Shown piece after piece: positions 54,351 through 64,000 of a stretch of DNA of 64,000 nt. The first letter of the stretch is position 1; the number at the start of each line of letters is the position of its first letter. Under the pieces are notes generated by a model that did not search any database, had not been told where the DNA came from, and worked only from the letters and a program-made list of their open reading frames with translations. The DNA is from Erinaceus europaeus (lineage: Eukaryota > Chordata > Mammalia > Eulipotyphla > Erinaceidae). The DNA is taken from contig NC_080180.1 of NCBI RefSeq assembly GCF_950295315.1, positions 66,570,736 through 66,634,735 of the forward strand, given 5' to 3'. The translations under genes were made by a program, and so were the position numbers.

Positions 54351-54970
54351 TCTGGAACCAGCCCCCAGCCCAGGCCAGAGCTTCTCGGGGACCAGCCCAG
54401 GCCAGAGCCCCTCTCGGGACCAGCCGCCAGCCCAGGCCAGAGCCCCTCTCAGGACCAGCCGCCAGCCCAGGCCAGAGCCCCTCTCGGGGACCAGCCCCCA
54501 GCCCAGGCCAGAGCCCCTCTCGGGGACCAGCCCAGGCCAGAGCCCCTCTCAGGACCAGCCCCCAGCCCAGGCCAGAGCCCCTCTCAGGACCAGCCCCCAG
54601 CCCAGGCCAGAGCCCCTCTCGGGGACCAGCCCAGGCCAGAGCCCCTCTCGGGGACCAGCCCAGGCCAGAGCCCCTCTCGGGGACCAGCCCCCAGCCCAGG
54701 CCAGAGCCCCTCTCGGGAACCAGCCCCCAGCCCAGGCCAGAGCCCCTCTCGGGGACCAGCCCAGGCCAGAGCCCCTCTCAGGACCAGCCCCCAGCCCAGG
54801 CCAGAGCCCCTCTCAGGACCAGCCCCCAGCCCAGGCCAGAGCCCCTCTCGGGGACCAGCCCAGGCCAGAGCCCCTCTCGGGGACCAGCCCAGGCCAGAGC
54901 CCCTCTCAGGACCAGCCCCCAGCCCAGGCCAGAGCCCCTCTCGGGGACCAGCCCCCAGCCCAGTTCTGTG
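54351..54970. repeat. GC-rich VNTR with long and short subunits and higher-order repeat
   Basis: Eighteen subunits plus a partial, built on CAGGCCAGAGCCCCTCTCGG GGACCAG. Long units (35-36 bp) carry an extra CCCCCAG; short units (28-29 bp) lack it. Subunits 5-11 (from 54495) and 12-18 (from 54724) share the same order L-S-L-L-S-S-L, a 229-bp higher-order period. Open frames of 250-278 codons sense and 149 antisense are by-products. Confidence 0.93.
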
Positions 54971-55259
54971 ACTACCGACCCTCCCCCAGCCAAACCCTCC
55001 ATGTCCATCCACCACACGGCCACGGCCACCCACTGCCCGGACCCCACCGAGGTGGGCAGGAGAGAGCAGAAAGGATCTGGAATGCAGACTTGGGAGGCAG
55101 GCAGGAAGGGGTGAACTCAGGCAGGGCTGGAGCGGCTGATCAGTGTCAGCAGGGAAGGTCTCTCACCTGAATTTTCAGGCTCAGATTCTGAACAGAGTTC
55201 ACGTCACAGTCCAGCCCTGCAGGGGATGCTGAATACGCCTTAACACGCAGCTGAGGCCA

Positions 55260-55475
55260 AGCGGAGGCTGGTGCACCTTGCTGAGCACACGTCACGGTGC
55301 GCAAAGACCAGGGTTCAAGTGCCTGGTCCCCCACCTGCAGGGAGGAAGCTTCGCCAGTGCTGAAGCTGGGCTGCAGGTGTCTCTGTCTTTATCTCTTCCT
55401 CTCCCCCACCCCACTTCCCTCTCGCATTTCTTTCTGTCTATATCCAACACACAAAGACATACAATATTTTTAGAA
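55260..55475 (+). mobile_element. SINE type A
   Basis: Head AAGCGGAGGCTGGTGCACCT, B box AGGGTTCAAGTGCC, GCAGGTGTCTCTGTC body, CTATATCCAACACACAAAG tail. GC-shifted relative to other copies. Confidence 0.88.
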
Positions 55476-55673
55476 GAATAAACAGCCGACACCCATGGCC
55501 CCAGCGGCTGGTAAGCAGGTACTCAGTGCTCTGCACTGCGTGTGGTTGTTGGTACAGTGGCATCAAGAGTCAGTGCCCAGTGGCCATCAGAGCAGCGGAT
55601 GCTGACAACAGTGTTGTGTTACATCCACAGAGAAGGGGAACCACAGTGTGCTCTGAGACTGGAGGAGTTCCCC

Positions 55674-55780
55674 AGGAGAGAGAGACAGAGAGAGGAGAGA
55701 GGGAGAGAGAGAGGGTGAGAGAGAGAGGAGGGAGAGAAAGAGAGAGAAGGAGGGAGAGAGAGAGAGAGAGAGAGAGGAGG
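55674..55780. repeat. GA-rich purine tract
   Basis: About 105 bp of GA/GGA with only sporadic C/T. Polypurine on the plus strand. Confidence 0.93.
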
Positions 55781-56744
55781 TGTGTGTAACTGAAAGCCTG
55801 GACCATTTGCATGTGGCTGAGAAATCCTGAGTAAAGGATTTCTTCTCACATGAGAAGAAGCACAGAGACTGGGTCCAATTTCCAGAGCTGTGCTCAGAGT
55901 GAGGCCAGCTGTCCTGACTAACCTAGCACAGCACTGCCGTTGGGCCGGAACTGGCCAGGGCTGAGGTCAGGCTGACGGACTGGTGGAGACCAAGTGAACT
56001 AACTTGCAGGCGGCCGGACCCTGGAGCGAGCAGAGGGCTTCCTGCAGGCGGCCGGCGTAGACAGAGAGAGGCCCGCCGAGGCCACAGGGCTTGTGCGCAC
56101 AGGAATGGAGACCTTGCTAATGAGCTTTCCTCATGGCTCTGGCCTGTCCTTATTTTCTGGAGCCTTCTGAGCCCCAGCTCAGACTCCCCAGGACCGGCCA
56201 GACTGCTGCTGACCAGAGTAATGTGAACAGGTGGGGTGAACTTCTGGTAACTAACTCGGGGACTTAGTGGGTTTGATTTATTCTTAATCCCAGCCGATAA
56301 CTGCAGATTTTGCCACACCTAAAATATACGCCCCGCACCACTGCACTGCCCTCATAAAGCCTTGATTTGTTTAAACCCACAGCCGACTTCCTTTATTCAT
56401 GCCAGCTGTCTTTTATTTATTTTTTTGAGTCTTTTATTTTTAATACAACAGCCAGAAAATTAAGAAAAGATTCTAGAATGGGGAGGTCAGCCTGCTTTGT
56501 AGAGTACAGAGACGTGGGAGGGAGAGGTAGGCATGGAAGTCAACGGGGAGACCACAGCCACGGCCAGGGCTCTGAAGAGTAAGAGGACAGGCAAGTAGCT
56601 CACTTCATCACTCACATAAGCCATGGAGAGCAGCTCTGTGTTTAAGGCAACAACTCTGCTGTGAAAACTATAAGCTGAGCAGAAGAGGGCAGATGAAAGA
56701 AGTCCGCGTGGCTGTATAAAGAGGCATCCATGAGAAGTCACTTC
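55781..56744. other. Unique DNA, no gene recognised
   Basis: Antisense 131-codon frame (55923-56318) without recognisable features. Nothing else assigned. Confidence 0.42.
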
Positions 56745-56957
56745 ATAACACAAGCAGAACCTGCACTGGAGTTGGCATATTGCACCAAAGTAAAAGACTC
56801 TGGGGTGGGTGGCAGGGAGAGTACAGATCCAAAAAGGATGACAGAGGACCTAGTGGGGGTTGTATTGTTATGTGGAAAAATGAGAAATGTTATACATGTG
56901 CAAACTATTGTGTTTACTGTCAAATGTAAAACATTAATCCCCCAATAAAGAAATAAA

Positions 56958-56960
<3 letters not shown>
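56745..56960 (+). mobile_element. LINE-1 3' UTR end
   Basis: CAAGCAGAACCTGCACTGGA, ATTGCACCAAAGTAAAAGAC, GACAGAGGACCTAGTGGGGG and CATTAATCCCCCAATAAAGA: the same 3' end as at 11.9 and 41.5 kb. Confidence 0.92.

Positions 56961-57016
<56 letters not shown>
56961..57016. repeat. (TA)n microsatellite at an L1 tail
   Basis: About 26 TA units immediately after AATAAAACATACA of the L1 tail. Confidence 0.96.
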
Positions 57017-57018
<2 letters not shown>

Positions 57019-57084
57019 ACTTCATTACAGCACCATTCATGGTGACAGCACAATGATTATGCAATAAATAAATAAATAAGTAAC

Positions 57085-57210
57085 TTTTTACCTAAGGTTC
57101 TGAGATTCCAGGTTCTATCAGCCAGGGCTGAGCAGGTTCTCTGGGATCTGTCTCCATCTCTATCTTTGTAACTTTCTGTGTTTCTCTCTCATGAACATGA
57201 AATATACAGA
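57085..57210 (+). mobile_element. Possible type D SINE 3' part
   Basis: TTCTGAGATTCCAGGTTCTA and CAGCCAGGGCTGAGCAGGTT resemble the post-B-box part of type D, followed by a CT-rich stretch. The head is missing. Confidence 0.5.
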
Positions 57211-57245
57211 AATGTCCCAGGGCTCCAAGTTTATGCATCACTTTT

Positions 57246-57540
57246 TTTTTAATATTTATTTATTTACTTATTCCCTTTTGTTGCCCTTGTTGGTGTAGCC
57301 TTGTTGTGGTTATTATTGTTGTTATTGATGTTGTTCATTGTTGGATAGGACAGAGAGAAATGGAGAGAGGAGGGGAAGACAGAGAGGGGGAGAGAAAGAC
57401 AGACACCTGCAGACCTGCTTCACCGCCTGTGACTCGACTCCCCTGCACGTGGGGAGCTTGGGGCTCGAACCGGGATTCTTACACCGGTTCTTGCGCTTTG
57501 CGCCATGTGCTTAACCCACTGCGCTACCACTCGATTCCCT
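57246..57540 (-). mobile_element. SINE type C
   Basis: Minus strand GGGAATCGAGTGGTAGCGCA head, CCCGGTTCGAGCCCC B box, AACAATAATAACCACAAC tail. TATGCATCACTTTT before and TATACATCACTTTT after form the target-site duplication. Confidence 0.94.
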
Positions 57541-57558
57541 ATACATCACTTTTATAAT

Positions 57559-57595
<37 letters not shown>

Positions 57596-57658
57596 TGTGT
57601 GTGTGTGTGTTTATATGTGTGTGGCGCATGTGTATGCATGTGTGTGTGTGTGTGTGTG
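57559..57658. repeat. Compound (GA)n(GT)n microsatellite
   Basis: GA run to 57594, GT run, short unique bridge (TTTATATGTGTGTGGCGCATGT) and a second GT run. Confidence 0.94.
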
Positions 57659-59089
57659 GTCAGTGAAGCCGAGATGCAGAGGGAACCCCAGACAGTCCCA
57701 TATTCCTGTTGGGAGGTCCCCAGGTGTGAATGCAGCAAGCAGAGACGTCACCTGTCCCAGCACTGCCTGCTCTCACCTGGGAAGTCCAGCTGGGAAGTCT
57801 TTTGCATGAGAAAGACAGAGTCTAATCTGTAACATCCAAACTCTGAGACTTGACACTTCCCAAAGTAAGGGTGTGTGACGCCGACATACTGACTCCACTA
57901 TGGCGGTGGACCCTCCCATACACCTACCGCACTGAGAACAGAAATGACTCTGCTCCAGTTTCATCACTAGCAGCGGAGCTATTTCAGCCCAGTCTGCTCT
58001 ACTGAGCTGTGAACAAGTTTCTCCCTCGAGAAGAAAAATTAGATCCCTGTCGCATCTGGAAACTCTAGCTAAGATACTTTATGAAGGTTGTTAGGAGGTT
58101 TAGAATAATGGACACAGTGCTAACAGGAAATATACTGCCTCCACTTTCTGTCTCTTTAATTGCTGAATTGTCCATGTCAGGACCAAAGTTTCATGGCTTA
58201 CTTAATGTCATTTCATGGAACAGCAGCCGAGAGTATGGATGTCCTATGAGAATAAAACAATCAAAGAAAATGTAAGATCAGCTCCAATGAACCACACTTA
58301 TTTTTATTTTCTTAGCAGTCTCGTTTGCAAAATCCCTCACACGTCCAATTCTAGCTGCTGCTGGAGACAGAGCATGAATCAGGCTGGAGTGGGTGAGAAA
58401 GAGAACAAGGCAGGACAGCTGGGTAGGGGGCGCTCAGTTGAAGAATTATCAGGCACATAAACCACAGCTTCCTGCTCGGCTCGGCTCAGCTCGGCTCAGC
58501 CTTGGCTGAGTTCAAGGCAAACTGGAGTGGCTCGTTGAATTTTTACCCAAACACACCACTTACTGGGTCAACAGCCCTCCAAGCAAACGCACTCAAATGT
58601 CTGTGCCGTGTGGGATGTGTAAGATACGCACACTACGTTCGTCCTTACCAGAGGCTTCCGGACCTAAATTCCCATCCTTGGGGCAAGAACCATCTTCACT
58701 GTTTCCACAGAGGACAAGGGTATCTTCACGGGACAGAGAAAAATGCCTCCCAGGAAATCACAACAAAAGGATCTCGGCGGTTATTTGTGCTCTTTCCTAT
58801 GGAAGCGGTCCCGGGCGATTCTTCAAACGCAACACCATCAGAAGAAAAATACATTTGTTTTTGCGGGAAAATAAATTGTGAGCTCCCAGGGCCTGGGGAG
58901 AGCACTGATGGAATTTAATCAGCATTTGCTGTTCAGCTTTTTATGAGCAAGTGACAGGCAGGGCAGAAAGATGCTTAACTCCGCATCTGCAGCCTCAGAA
59001 GGTCCTCAGCTCTGTAACTAACCGCTGGAGGGAAGGGGCCGGTGCCAAAGGAAGTGCATTTCTGTTCTCGTCTTTCCTTTTCTCTTCTT
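57659..59089. other. Unique DNA, no gene recognised
   Basis: A 138-codon plus frame (58502-58918) and a 94-codon overlapping frame are unrecognised. A GCTCGGCTCA decamer is repeated about 3 times at 58472-58500. No splice-supported gene. Confidence 0.42.
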
Positions 59090-59342
59090 TTCCCTCCAGG
59101 GTTATCTTGGGGTTTGCTGGAAGTACTACAAATTCACCTGGAGGCCATCTTTTTTCCATCTTATTGGACAGGACAGAGAGAAATTCAGAGAGGAGAAAGA
59201 CAGACACCTGCAGACCTGCTTCACACTTGTGAAGAGTCCCCCTGCAGGTGCGGACCGGGGCTCAAACCTGTATCCTTGTGTGGGTCCTCGCTCTTAGTAC
59301 TATGCGTGCTTAACCTAGTGTACCACCCAGCGCCTGGCCCCC
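59090..59342 (-). mobile_element. SINE type B
   Basis: Minus strand GGCCAGGCGCTGGGTGGTAC head, GTTTGAGCCCCGG region, GCAGGTCTGCAGGTGTCTGT body and a terminal block ending AACCCTGGAGGGAAA. Body is shortened. Confidence 0.87.
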
Positions 59343-59679
59343 CAAATGGAGCACATTTCAAAAAAAAATAAAATAAAGCCTAATGACAGGCCACGTGATA
59401 TGCAGATATGGCTGGCTGTGACATTAGGAGTGAGAACAGAGGAAGTGAAGTTTGCAACAGACGCTGGAGATGGCTGACTTTGGAGGAACAGGCTGTGCTT
59501 AGGAAGAGGACTGGGGGCCGAGGAATTCTAGACGAGTGAGGACAGTGAGAGAAGCCAGCGTCAGGCCTACATCTGGAAGGGTTGTTTTGCAAGAGGCTTT
59601 CAAGAATCAGGACTTTCTGCAGAAGAGGAAGTGAACCGAGGGTGCAGGGATGGGAAGAAAGATACGGCATTGAAGACAC

Positions 59680-59912
59680 AGAATTTGCACTGATCATTAA
59701 AACATTAATTCCCCAATTAAAAAAAAGAGAAAAAAATTATTTCCTTTTACTATCACAATTGTATGTAACATATATTGCCTGTTATATAACATATTAGTCA
59801 TTGCTAGAAGCTAGATATTATAACATACTAAATAACATTACATATTAATGTAATGAAATAATTATATTACAACTGTTTTTTTAAATTAAAAAGAAAGAAT
59901 TTGCACTGATCA
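59680..59912 (+). mobile_element. Short L1 3' end plus 3'-flanking segment, flanked by a 17-bp duplication
   Basis: AGAATTTGCACTGATCA occurs at 59680-59696 and 59896-59912. The insert starts with the last about 25 bp of the L1 3' UTR (CATTAATTCCCCAATT), then an A-rich run, then about 130 bp of AT-rich non-L1 sequence, then a second A-rich run. This is the layout of an L1 3' transduction. Confidence 0.72.
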
Positions 59913-59936
59913 ATATGAAGAAGGAGGGAGAGGGAG

Positions 59937-60104
59937 GGCCAGGCGGTGCTGCACCTGGTTAAGCGATCGCATTACAGTGCAGAAGGACCCAGGTTCAAGC
60001 CCCTGGCCCCCATCTGCCGTGGGAAAGCTTCACGAGCGGTGGAGCAGGGCTGTGGGCATCTCTTTTCCTCTCTCGACTCACCCTGCTCCCATTTCAATTT
60101 CTAA
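59937..60104 (+). mobile_element. SINE type A, tail lost
   Basis: Head GGGCCAGGCGGTGCTGCACC, B box CAGGTTCAAGCCCC, TGTGGGCATCTCTTTTCC body. It stops at CAATTTCTAAG without the AATAAA tail. Confidence 0.87.
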
Positions 60105-60729
60105 GCGCAAGACTCAGGGTCACTGACATAGTACACCATTCCAGAGACAGGACAGACAGCCCTCAGAAAGGACAGGCTCCAAGAGAGATTGAACCCAGGG
60201 GAAGCATGGTGTCGAAGGACATTCAGCTATGACCTATGGATTGATATTCAGCTCAAGGTGGTTGCAATTCAAGGAGGAGGACAATTTTATTGAGAAATTC
60301 ACGGCCTGTGGGATCACCCACAGGTCATGAACAGGCGCAAAACACAGCTCCATAGTACTGGTGGGTGACTTTTATTTCCTTCTAACTTGATGGCAATAAA
60401 TACTGTCAGCATCTCAGATTGGGGAGAGGCAGAGACACCTCTAAGTATCAGGCAGCTTTGGGTCCACGGGGCCTCTGCTTATCTAAGCGGCAATGTTTTT
60501 TCATTGATCCGGTAAGCTATTTTTCATCCTTGTTTTCTTAAATAGATTCCATTCTGGTTTTATTTATTTATTTAGACTCAAGCTTAAGCAAAAACAACAG
60601 AGTTGAGTGACTATATTCCTTTCAAGAGCAACAACAAAATGTCTAGAGTTCAGTGGTCTGTCGTGCCCATGAAGATACAACAGTGATAAAGAAATAATAA
60701 GGATGATTAATAATGACCATAGCTCCAAC
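60105..60729. other. Unique DNA, no feature recognised
   Basis: Nothing assignable. Confidence 0.42.
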
Positions 60730-60938
60730 AGGGCTGGGGAGACAACATAATGGTTCTGCAAAGGACTTTCCTACTTTCCTGCCAGAGGTTCCTGTGTCCC
60801 AAGTTCAACCCCAATACCACCTTAATCCAGAGCTGAGCAATGAGCAGTGCTCTTCTCTCTCTCTCTCTCCCTCTCCCTCTCCCTCTCCCTCTCCCTCTCT
60901 CTCTCTCTCCCTCCCTCCCTCTCTCTCTCTCTCTCCCT

Positions 60939-60973
<35 letters not shown>

Positions 60974-61495
60974 CCTCTCTCTCTCTCTCCCTCTCTTTCT
61001 CTCTGTCCTCCCACTTCTCCTGTTTTGAAGAAGGCGCGTACTCTCCGGGATGGAGAGAACTCTACCAGAGCCAGCCTGGGCTGCTGCTTACTCAGCGATG
61101 CGGGAGAGAGACCAGGAAATCATGGCGGAGTGGGAACGCAGTGTGTCTTTATTGATCAGAGACAATGCTTTTATAGGATAGAACCGGAAGTGGCAAGTCG
61201 GAAAAGGAAATGGCTAGGAAAGGGGGTGGAGAAAAGGAAAAAGCAGGCTAAGGTAGGAACTTCCTTAGCAACTGTTGCAAAGGTTTTAACCGGTGGGATT
61301 AATGTCACCCTGCAGGCAAAGGGGGTCTCGAGGTAGAAAGAAGACAGATCAGAAGATAGATCAAAGGTGTGGAATTGGGTGGGGATCTTTCAGGCAAAAC
61401 AATGATTGTGTAAATAGGCCATAGTATCAGGAATTCAGGGGAGCTGGCTTAATGCCCGACATATTTCTCTCTGTATCTCTCTCACTAAAAGTCAT
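60730..61495 (+). mobile_element. SINE type D with expanded CT tail, split by an LTR
   Basis: AGGGCTGGGGAGACAACATA head, CCCAAGTTCAACCCCAATAC, AGAGCTGAGCAATGAGCAGT, then a 150-bp CT-rich block (60853-61005). The CTCTGTATCTCTCTCACTAA sequence after 61462 looks like the continuation beyond the LTR. Confidence 0.78.
61021..61461 (-). mobile_element. Solo LTR of an endogenous retrovirus (betaretrovirus-like)
   Basis: The minus strand begins TGTCGGGCATTAAGCCAGCT and ends CGCCTTCTTCAAAACA (TG...CA, about 441 bp). TATAAAAG is followed within about 25 bp by AATAAAGACACACTGCG, then a CG-containing U5. No gag/pol/env adjoins. Flanking target duplications could not be read because the site is CT-rich. 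No coding capacity. Confidence 0.75.
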
Positions 61496-61879
61496 ACATA
61501 TATATTACAAAACAGCTCCAACAGCAGAAGGAGATGAGCCAGGATGAAAAGAACCTTGACCCTGTAGCAGGGACCATCCTGCCCTCCAATCCTCCTCCAG
61601 CCTTCAGTGTCTGTGCTGGAGCCTTCTGTGAGGAAGCCTTATGACGGCCATATTTCTGCTCTCTCTCGAAAAGTGCTTTCTGCCTTCATTTCTTACGGTT
61701 GGTAGGATAAAGTGCCAAGAGAATCAGTGTACATTTCAGGTGAGTGTCCAGTCCAGGGTGAACACAGTTCAAAGAGGACCCCTGCAGCCCCTAACCCCCT
61801 GGACCAGCTCTGAGCATCTGAGCAGGGAGCTTCCTTCATGGAGGGTTTGTTGCGTTCAAGAGCCCAGCCTCCCAATAGC
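61496..61879. other. Unique DNA, no gene recognised
   Basis: A 92-codon frame at 61641-61919 runs into an H400 remnant and is not recognisable. Confidence 0.42.
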
Positions 61880-62028
61880 CCAGAAAAGGCAGATGAGTCT
61901 CCCCACGTGGAGAACTTAAAATGCTCCCCTGTGGGATGGACCCAGCTGCCAACGCCCTTGCTCAGCAGAGAAGCAGTTACAGAAGCCGGACCTTGCACTG
62001 TCTGCACCCCAAAAGAATTTTGGTCCAG

Positions 62029-62600
62029 GGGACCGGGCTGTGGCACACCCAGTTAAGCGCACACAGTACATACGTACATATGTTCTTGGCAGCACAATTT
62101 GTAATAGCCAAAACCTGGAAGCAACCCAGGTGTCCAACCACAGATGAGTGGCTGAGCAAGTTGTGGTCTAGATACACAGTGGAATACTACTCAGCAATTA
62201 AAAATGGTGACTTCACCATTTTCAGCCAACCTTGGATGGACCTTGAAAAATTCATGGAAGTGAAATAAGTCAGAAACAGAAGGATGAATATGGGATGATC
62301 TCACTCTCTGGCAGAAGTTGAAAAACAAGATCAGAAGAGAAAACACAAGTAGAACCTGAACCGGAATTGGTGTATTGCACCAAAATAAAAGACTCTGGGG
62401 TAAGTGGGTGGGGAGAATACAGATCCAAGAAGGATATGCTCAAGGACCCAAGTTCGAGCCCCCAGGTCCCTTCTGCAGGGGGAAAGCCTCATGAGAGGTG
62501 AAGCAGGTCTACAGATGTCTATCTTTCTCTCCCTCTCTCTAGCTCCTCCTCCCCTCTCACATTTTTCTGTCCTGTTGAATAAAAAAGGAGAAAGAAGAAT
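62029..62600 (+). mobile_element. SINE nested in H400 and itself split by L1
   Basis: Head GGACCGGGCTGTGGCACACC, CAGTTAAGCGCACACAGTAC to about 62070; resumes GCTCAAGGACCCAAGTTCGA at about 62438 with B box, body and CCTGTTGAATAAAAAAGG end. Confidence 0.82.
62075..62436 (+). mobile_element. LINE-1 3' fragment nested in a SINE
   Basis: CTTGGCAGCACAATTTGTAATAGCCAAAAC, CAGGTGTCCAACCACAGATG, GGAATACTACTCAGCAATTA, GGGATGATCTCACTCTCTGG and GTATTGCACCAAAATAAAAG. It stops at AATACAGATCCAAGAAGGAT before the normal L1 3' end. Confidence 0.88.
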
Positions 62601-62745
62601 GTTGGATCATACTCCCAGAGGGATAAATAGGGAAGTTTCCAGTGGAGGGGAGGAGACAGAACTCTGGTGATGGGAACTGTGTGGAATTGTATCCCTGTGA
62701 TCTTATAGTCGTGTCAAGCATTCCTAAGTCACTAATTTAAAAATC

Positions 62746-63257
62746 CCTGCACTTTGGGGAGATCAATCTGGCTTCTGACTGACTGTAGACCAAAGAATGT
62801 CTAAGGCAAAAGGGGATGACGTCCACCTAGAACACAGGCCCACAGAGCTGTGGTGTGAAGGGAGTTGGGGAGGAGAGTCCCTGGGGTGGGAGCAGCGTCA
62901 GCACTGCTTCCCTGGGGCACAGAGCCAAGCCAGCAGAGCACCTCCTCATGGTTTTCTGACAGAAGAAAGAAAATCCAGCTAGAGAAGCTTCAGGGTGAGA
63001 GGAACCATGGCCCAGCACACAAGTACTGGCCTTGCCCAGAGAATGGTGGTCGAAGGAGTCTCGGGGGCAGTGGAAGAAAGAGTTTGCAGGAGTGATCCTC
63101 TGGCTGTCAGTCCAATTGCAAACATCTTTCCTAACTTGAGGAGGACTCATCCTGTGGCAAGGGGTTGGAAGAGGAGATTAAGGAGGCAAGACCCCATGAA
63201 GACACCGCCAGGACAGGTACGCAGGCAGCGAGTCGGAAATGCCCCCAGCTCAGAGTT
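62746..63257. other. Unique DNA, no gene recognised
   Basis: Overlapping 60-107-codon frames on both strands without recognisable content. Confidence 0.42.
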
Positions 63258-63365
63258 GTCGGTGTTTCTCTGTCTCGTTCCCTCTCTATCGCCCTCTTTC
63301 CTCTCAATTTCTAGCTGTCTCTATCCAATAAACAAAGACGATAATTTAAATAATAATAAAGTGAA
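63258..63365 (+). mobile_element. SINE type A 3' part
   Basis: TTGTCGGTGTTTCTCTGTCT, CCTCTCAATTTCTAGCTGTC and TCTATCCAATAAACAAAGAC. tRNA-like head missing. Confidence 0.82.
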
Positions 63366-64000
63366 AAAGGCAAAGTAAGAAATGATATTACTGTCTCCCA
63401 GTTTCTGATGCTGTACTGAAATCCTGACGGAGCAGTTTCCAGAAGGCTCCACCACCGACACTCTGACCCTGATCAGCTTCACTTGAAACCAAGCAGGACG
63501 CGTGGGGCCAACAAGAACATCAACGATGCCGTTTCACCACGGCAAAGTCATCAATCACCGAAGGCAGTCCCCTCTGGCCTCCAGCCATCGCCGATCTGGT
63601 CTCATCAGATCATTTATTCAAGTAAGAGACGTGTAATTAAATTCTCACTTGAGTAGGGACCCTCGGCAAGCCGGTGTGGAGAGGAGCAGTGGGCAGGGAC
63701 CTTCCCACAACACGGTCTGGCCTAGTGGGATTCCTGGAGACGTCGCCTACGATGCCAACATCAGAAGACACAGTGTGTGACGTGCGGCCCCCCCCTTCTC
63801 AGCTTCTCTCTCCACGGTCGTTCCACATGCAGACAGAAGTAGAGAATCAATATAGAGTCAGTAAAAGCTGATCATCTTTAACTGATAGTAAATGCTGATT
63901 AGTTGTGCAGAATGTAAAATTGCCTCTGACAGATGCTGTTCTGTGCTACAAAGGGATTCAAATGAGATGTTTAATTCTCACATTAGTTGGGTGGAATATT
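63366..64000. other. Unique DNA, no gene recognised
   Basis: Ends the window in AT-rich sequence. No recognisable feature. Confidence 0.42.

Larger units (their letters stand above)
61880..62745 (+). mobile_element. Older H400 copy, host of a two-level nest
   Basis: GATGGACCCAGCTGCCAACG, GAAGCAGTTACAGAAGCCGG and CACCCCAAAAGAATTTTGGT end at about 62028. GGATCATACTCCCAGAGGGA ... CTCTGGTGATGGGAACTGTG and GGAATTGTATCCCTGTGATC resume at about 62604. Confidence 0.8.

Noticed and set aside
54219..55170. 250-, 278- and 149-codon frames rich in Pro/Ala/Gln/Arg or Gly
   Set aside because: They are readings of the GC-rich VNTR in several frames at once, as expected for a stop-free repeat unit and not for a gene.
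58502..58918. 138-codon frame
   Set aside because: Overlapping frames in neighbouring phases are equally open and no known family is recognisable.
62087..62130. U6 snRNA-like GGCAGCACA motif
   Set aside because: The surrounding sequence (AATAGCCAAAACCTGGAAGC) is the L1 3' region; the motif is coincidental.

Overview
This window looks like mammalian nuclear DNA made almost entirely of non-coding, repeat-rich sequence. No reading frame in it can be supported as a host protein gene. The long frames all lie in minisatellites, microsatellites or transposable elements. The organism is most likely a hedgehog (Erinaceus) or close relative. That is an inference from dozens of tRNA-derived SINEs with RNA polymerase III A/B boxes, a GCAGGTGTCT-type body, a CT-rich segment and an A-rich tail, which resemble the Eri SINEs of erinaceids. 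No species-diagnostic gene is present to confirm it.

Family labels used below are local. SINE type A ends in a pyrimidine block followed by CTATCCAATAAATAAA. Type B carries an extra terminal block (GGAGCAGTGGA ... AACCCTGGAGGCAAA). Type C ends in CAACAACAA/AATAAC-rich sequence and AATAAATAAATA. Type D is an older element beginning GGCTGGGGAGATAGC. 'H400' is an L1-mobilised repeat of about 370-430 bp (older copies up to about 900 bp) that starts near a TCTCTTTTCAG|CCACCAG motif and ends TTATAAATAAA. It is present about 15 times here. Separate fragments of LINE-1 (ORF2 C-terminus and 3' UTR) are scattered throughout and often host SINEs.

Layout. 1-12 kb: unique AT-rich DNA with SINEs, a full-unit H400 copy with an L1-like 5' end (2.2-2.6 kb), and an L1 3' segment (10.9-12.1 kb) with nested insertions. 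12-15 kb: a 3-kb repeat-poor stretch. 15-26 kb: an LTR, an H400-L1 junction, a 33-bp tandem array, a 450-bp-period tandem triplication of H400 (21.5-22.8 kb), and a partial LTR. 26-43 kb: SINEs and H400 copies, a 20-bp minisatellite (34.9-35.4 kb), and an inverted SINE cluster (39.7-40.5 kb). 43-46 kb: repeat-poor. 46-51 kb: L1, SINE and H400 pieces and an LTR-like promoter/polyA region. 51.8-53.6 kb: a large 44-bp pyrimidine minisatellite grown inside a SINE. 54.35-54.97 kb: a GC-rich VNTR with a seven-subunit higher-order repeat. 55-64 kb: L1, SINEs, a TATA/AATAAA-bearing LTR inside a SINE, and a triple-nested H400/SINE/L1 structure.

There is no functional gene system to describe. The biology that can be read here is the record of L1-driven retrotransposition: target-site duplications, a 5' inversion, a probable 3' transduction and a possible spliced L1 copy. 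Tandem-repeat growth is the other theme. All family assignments come from reading copies against each other within the window and from general knowledge of mammalian repeats, without a database search.
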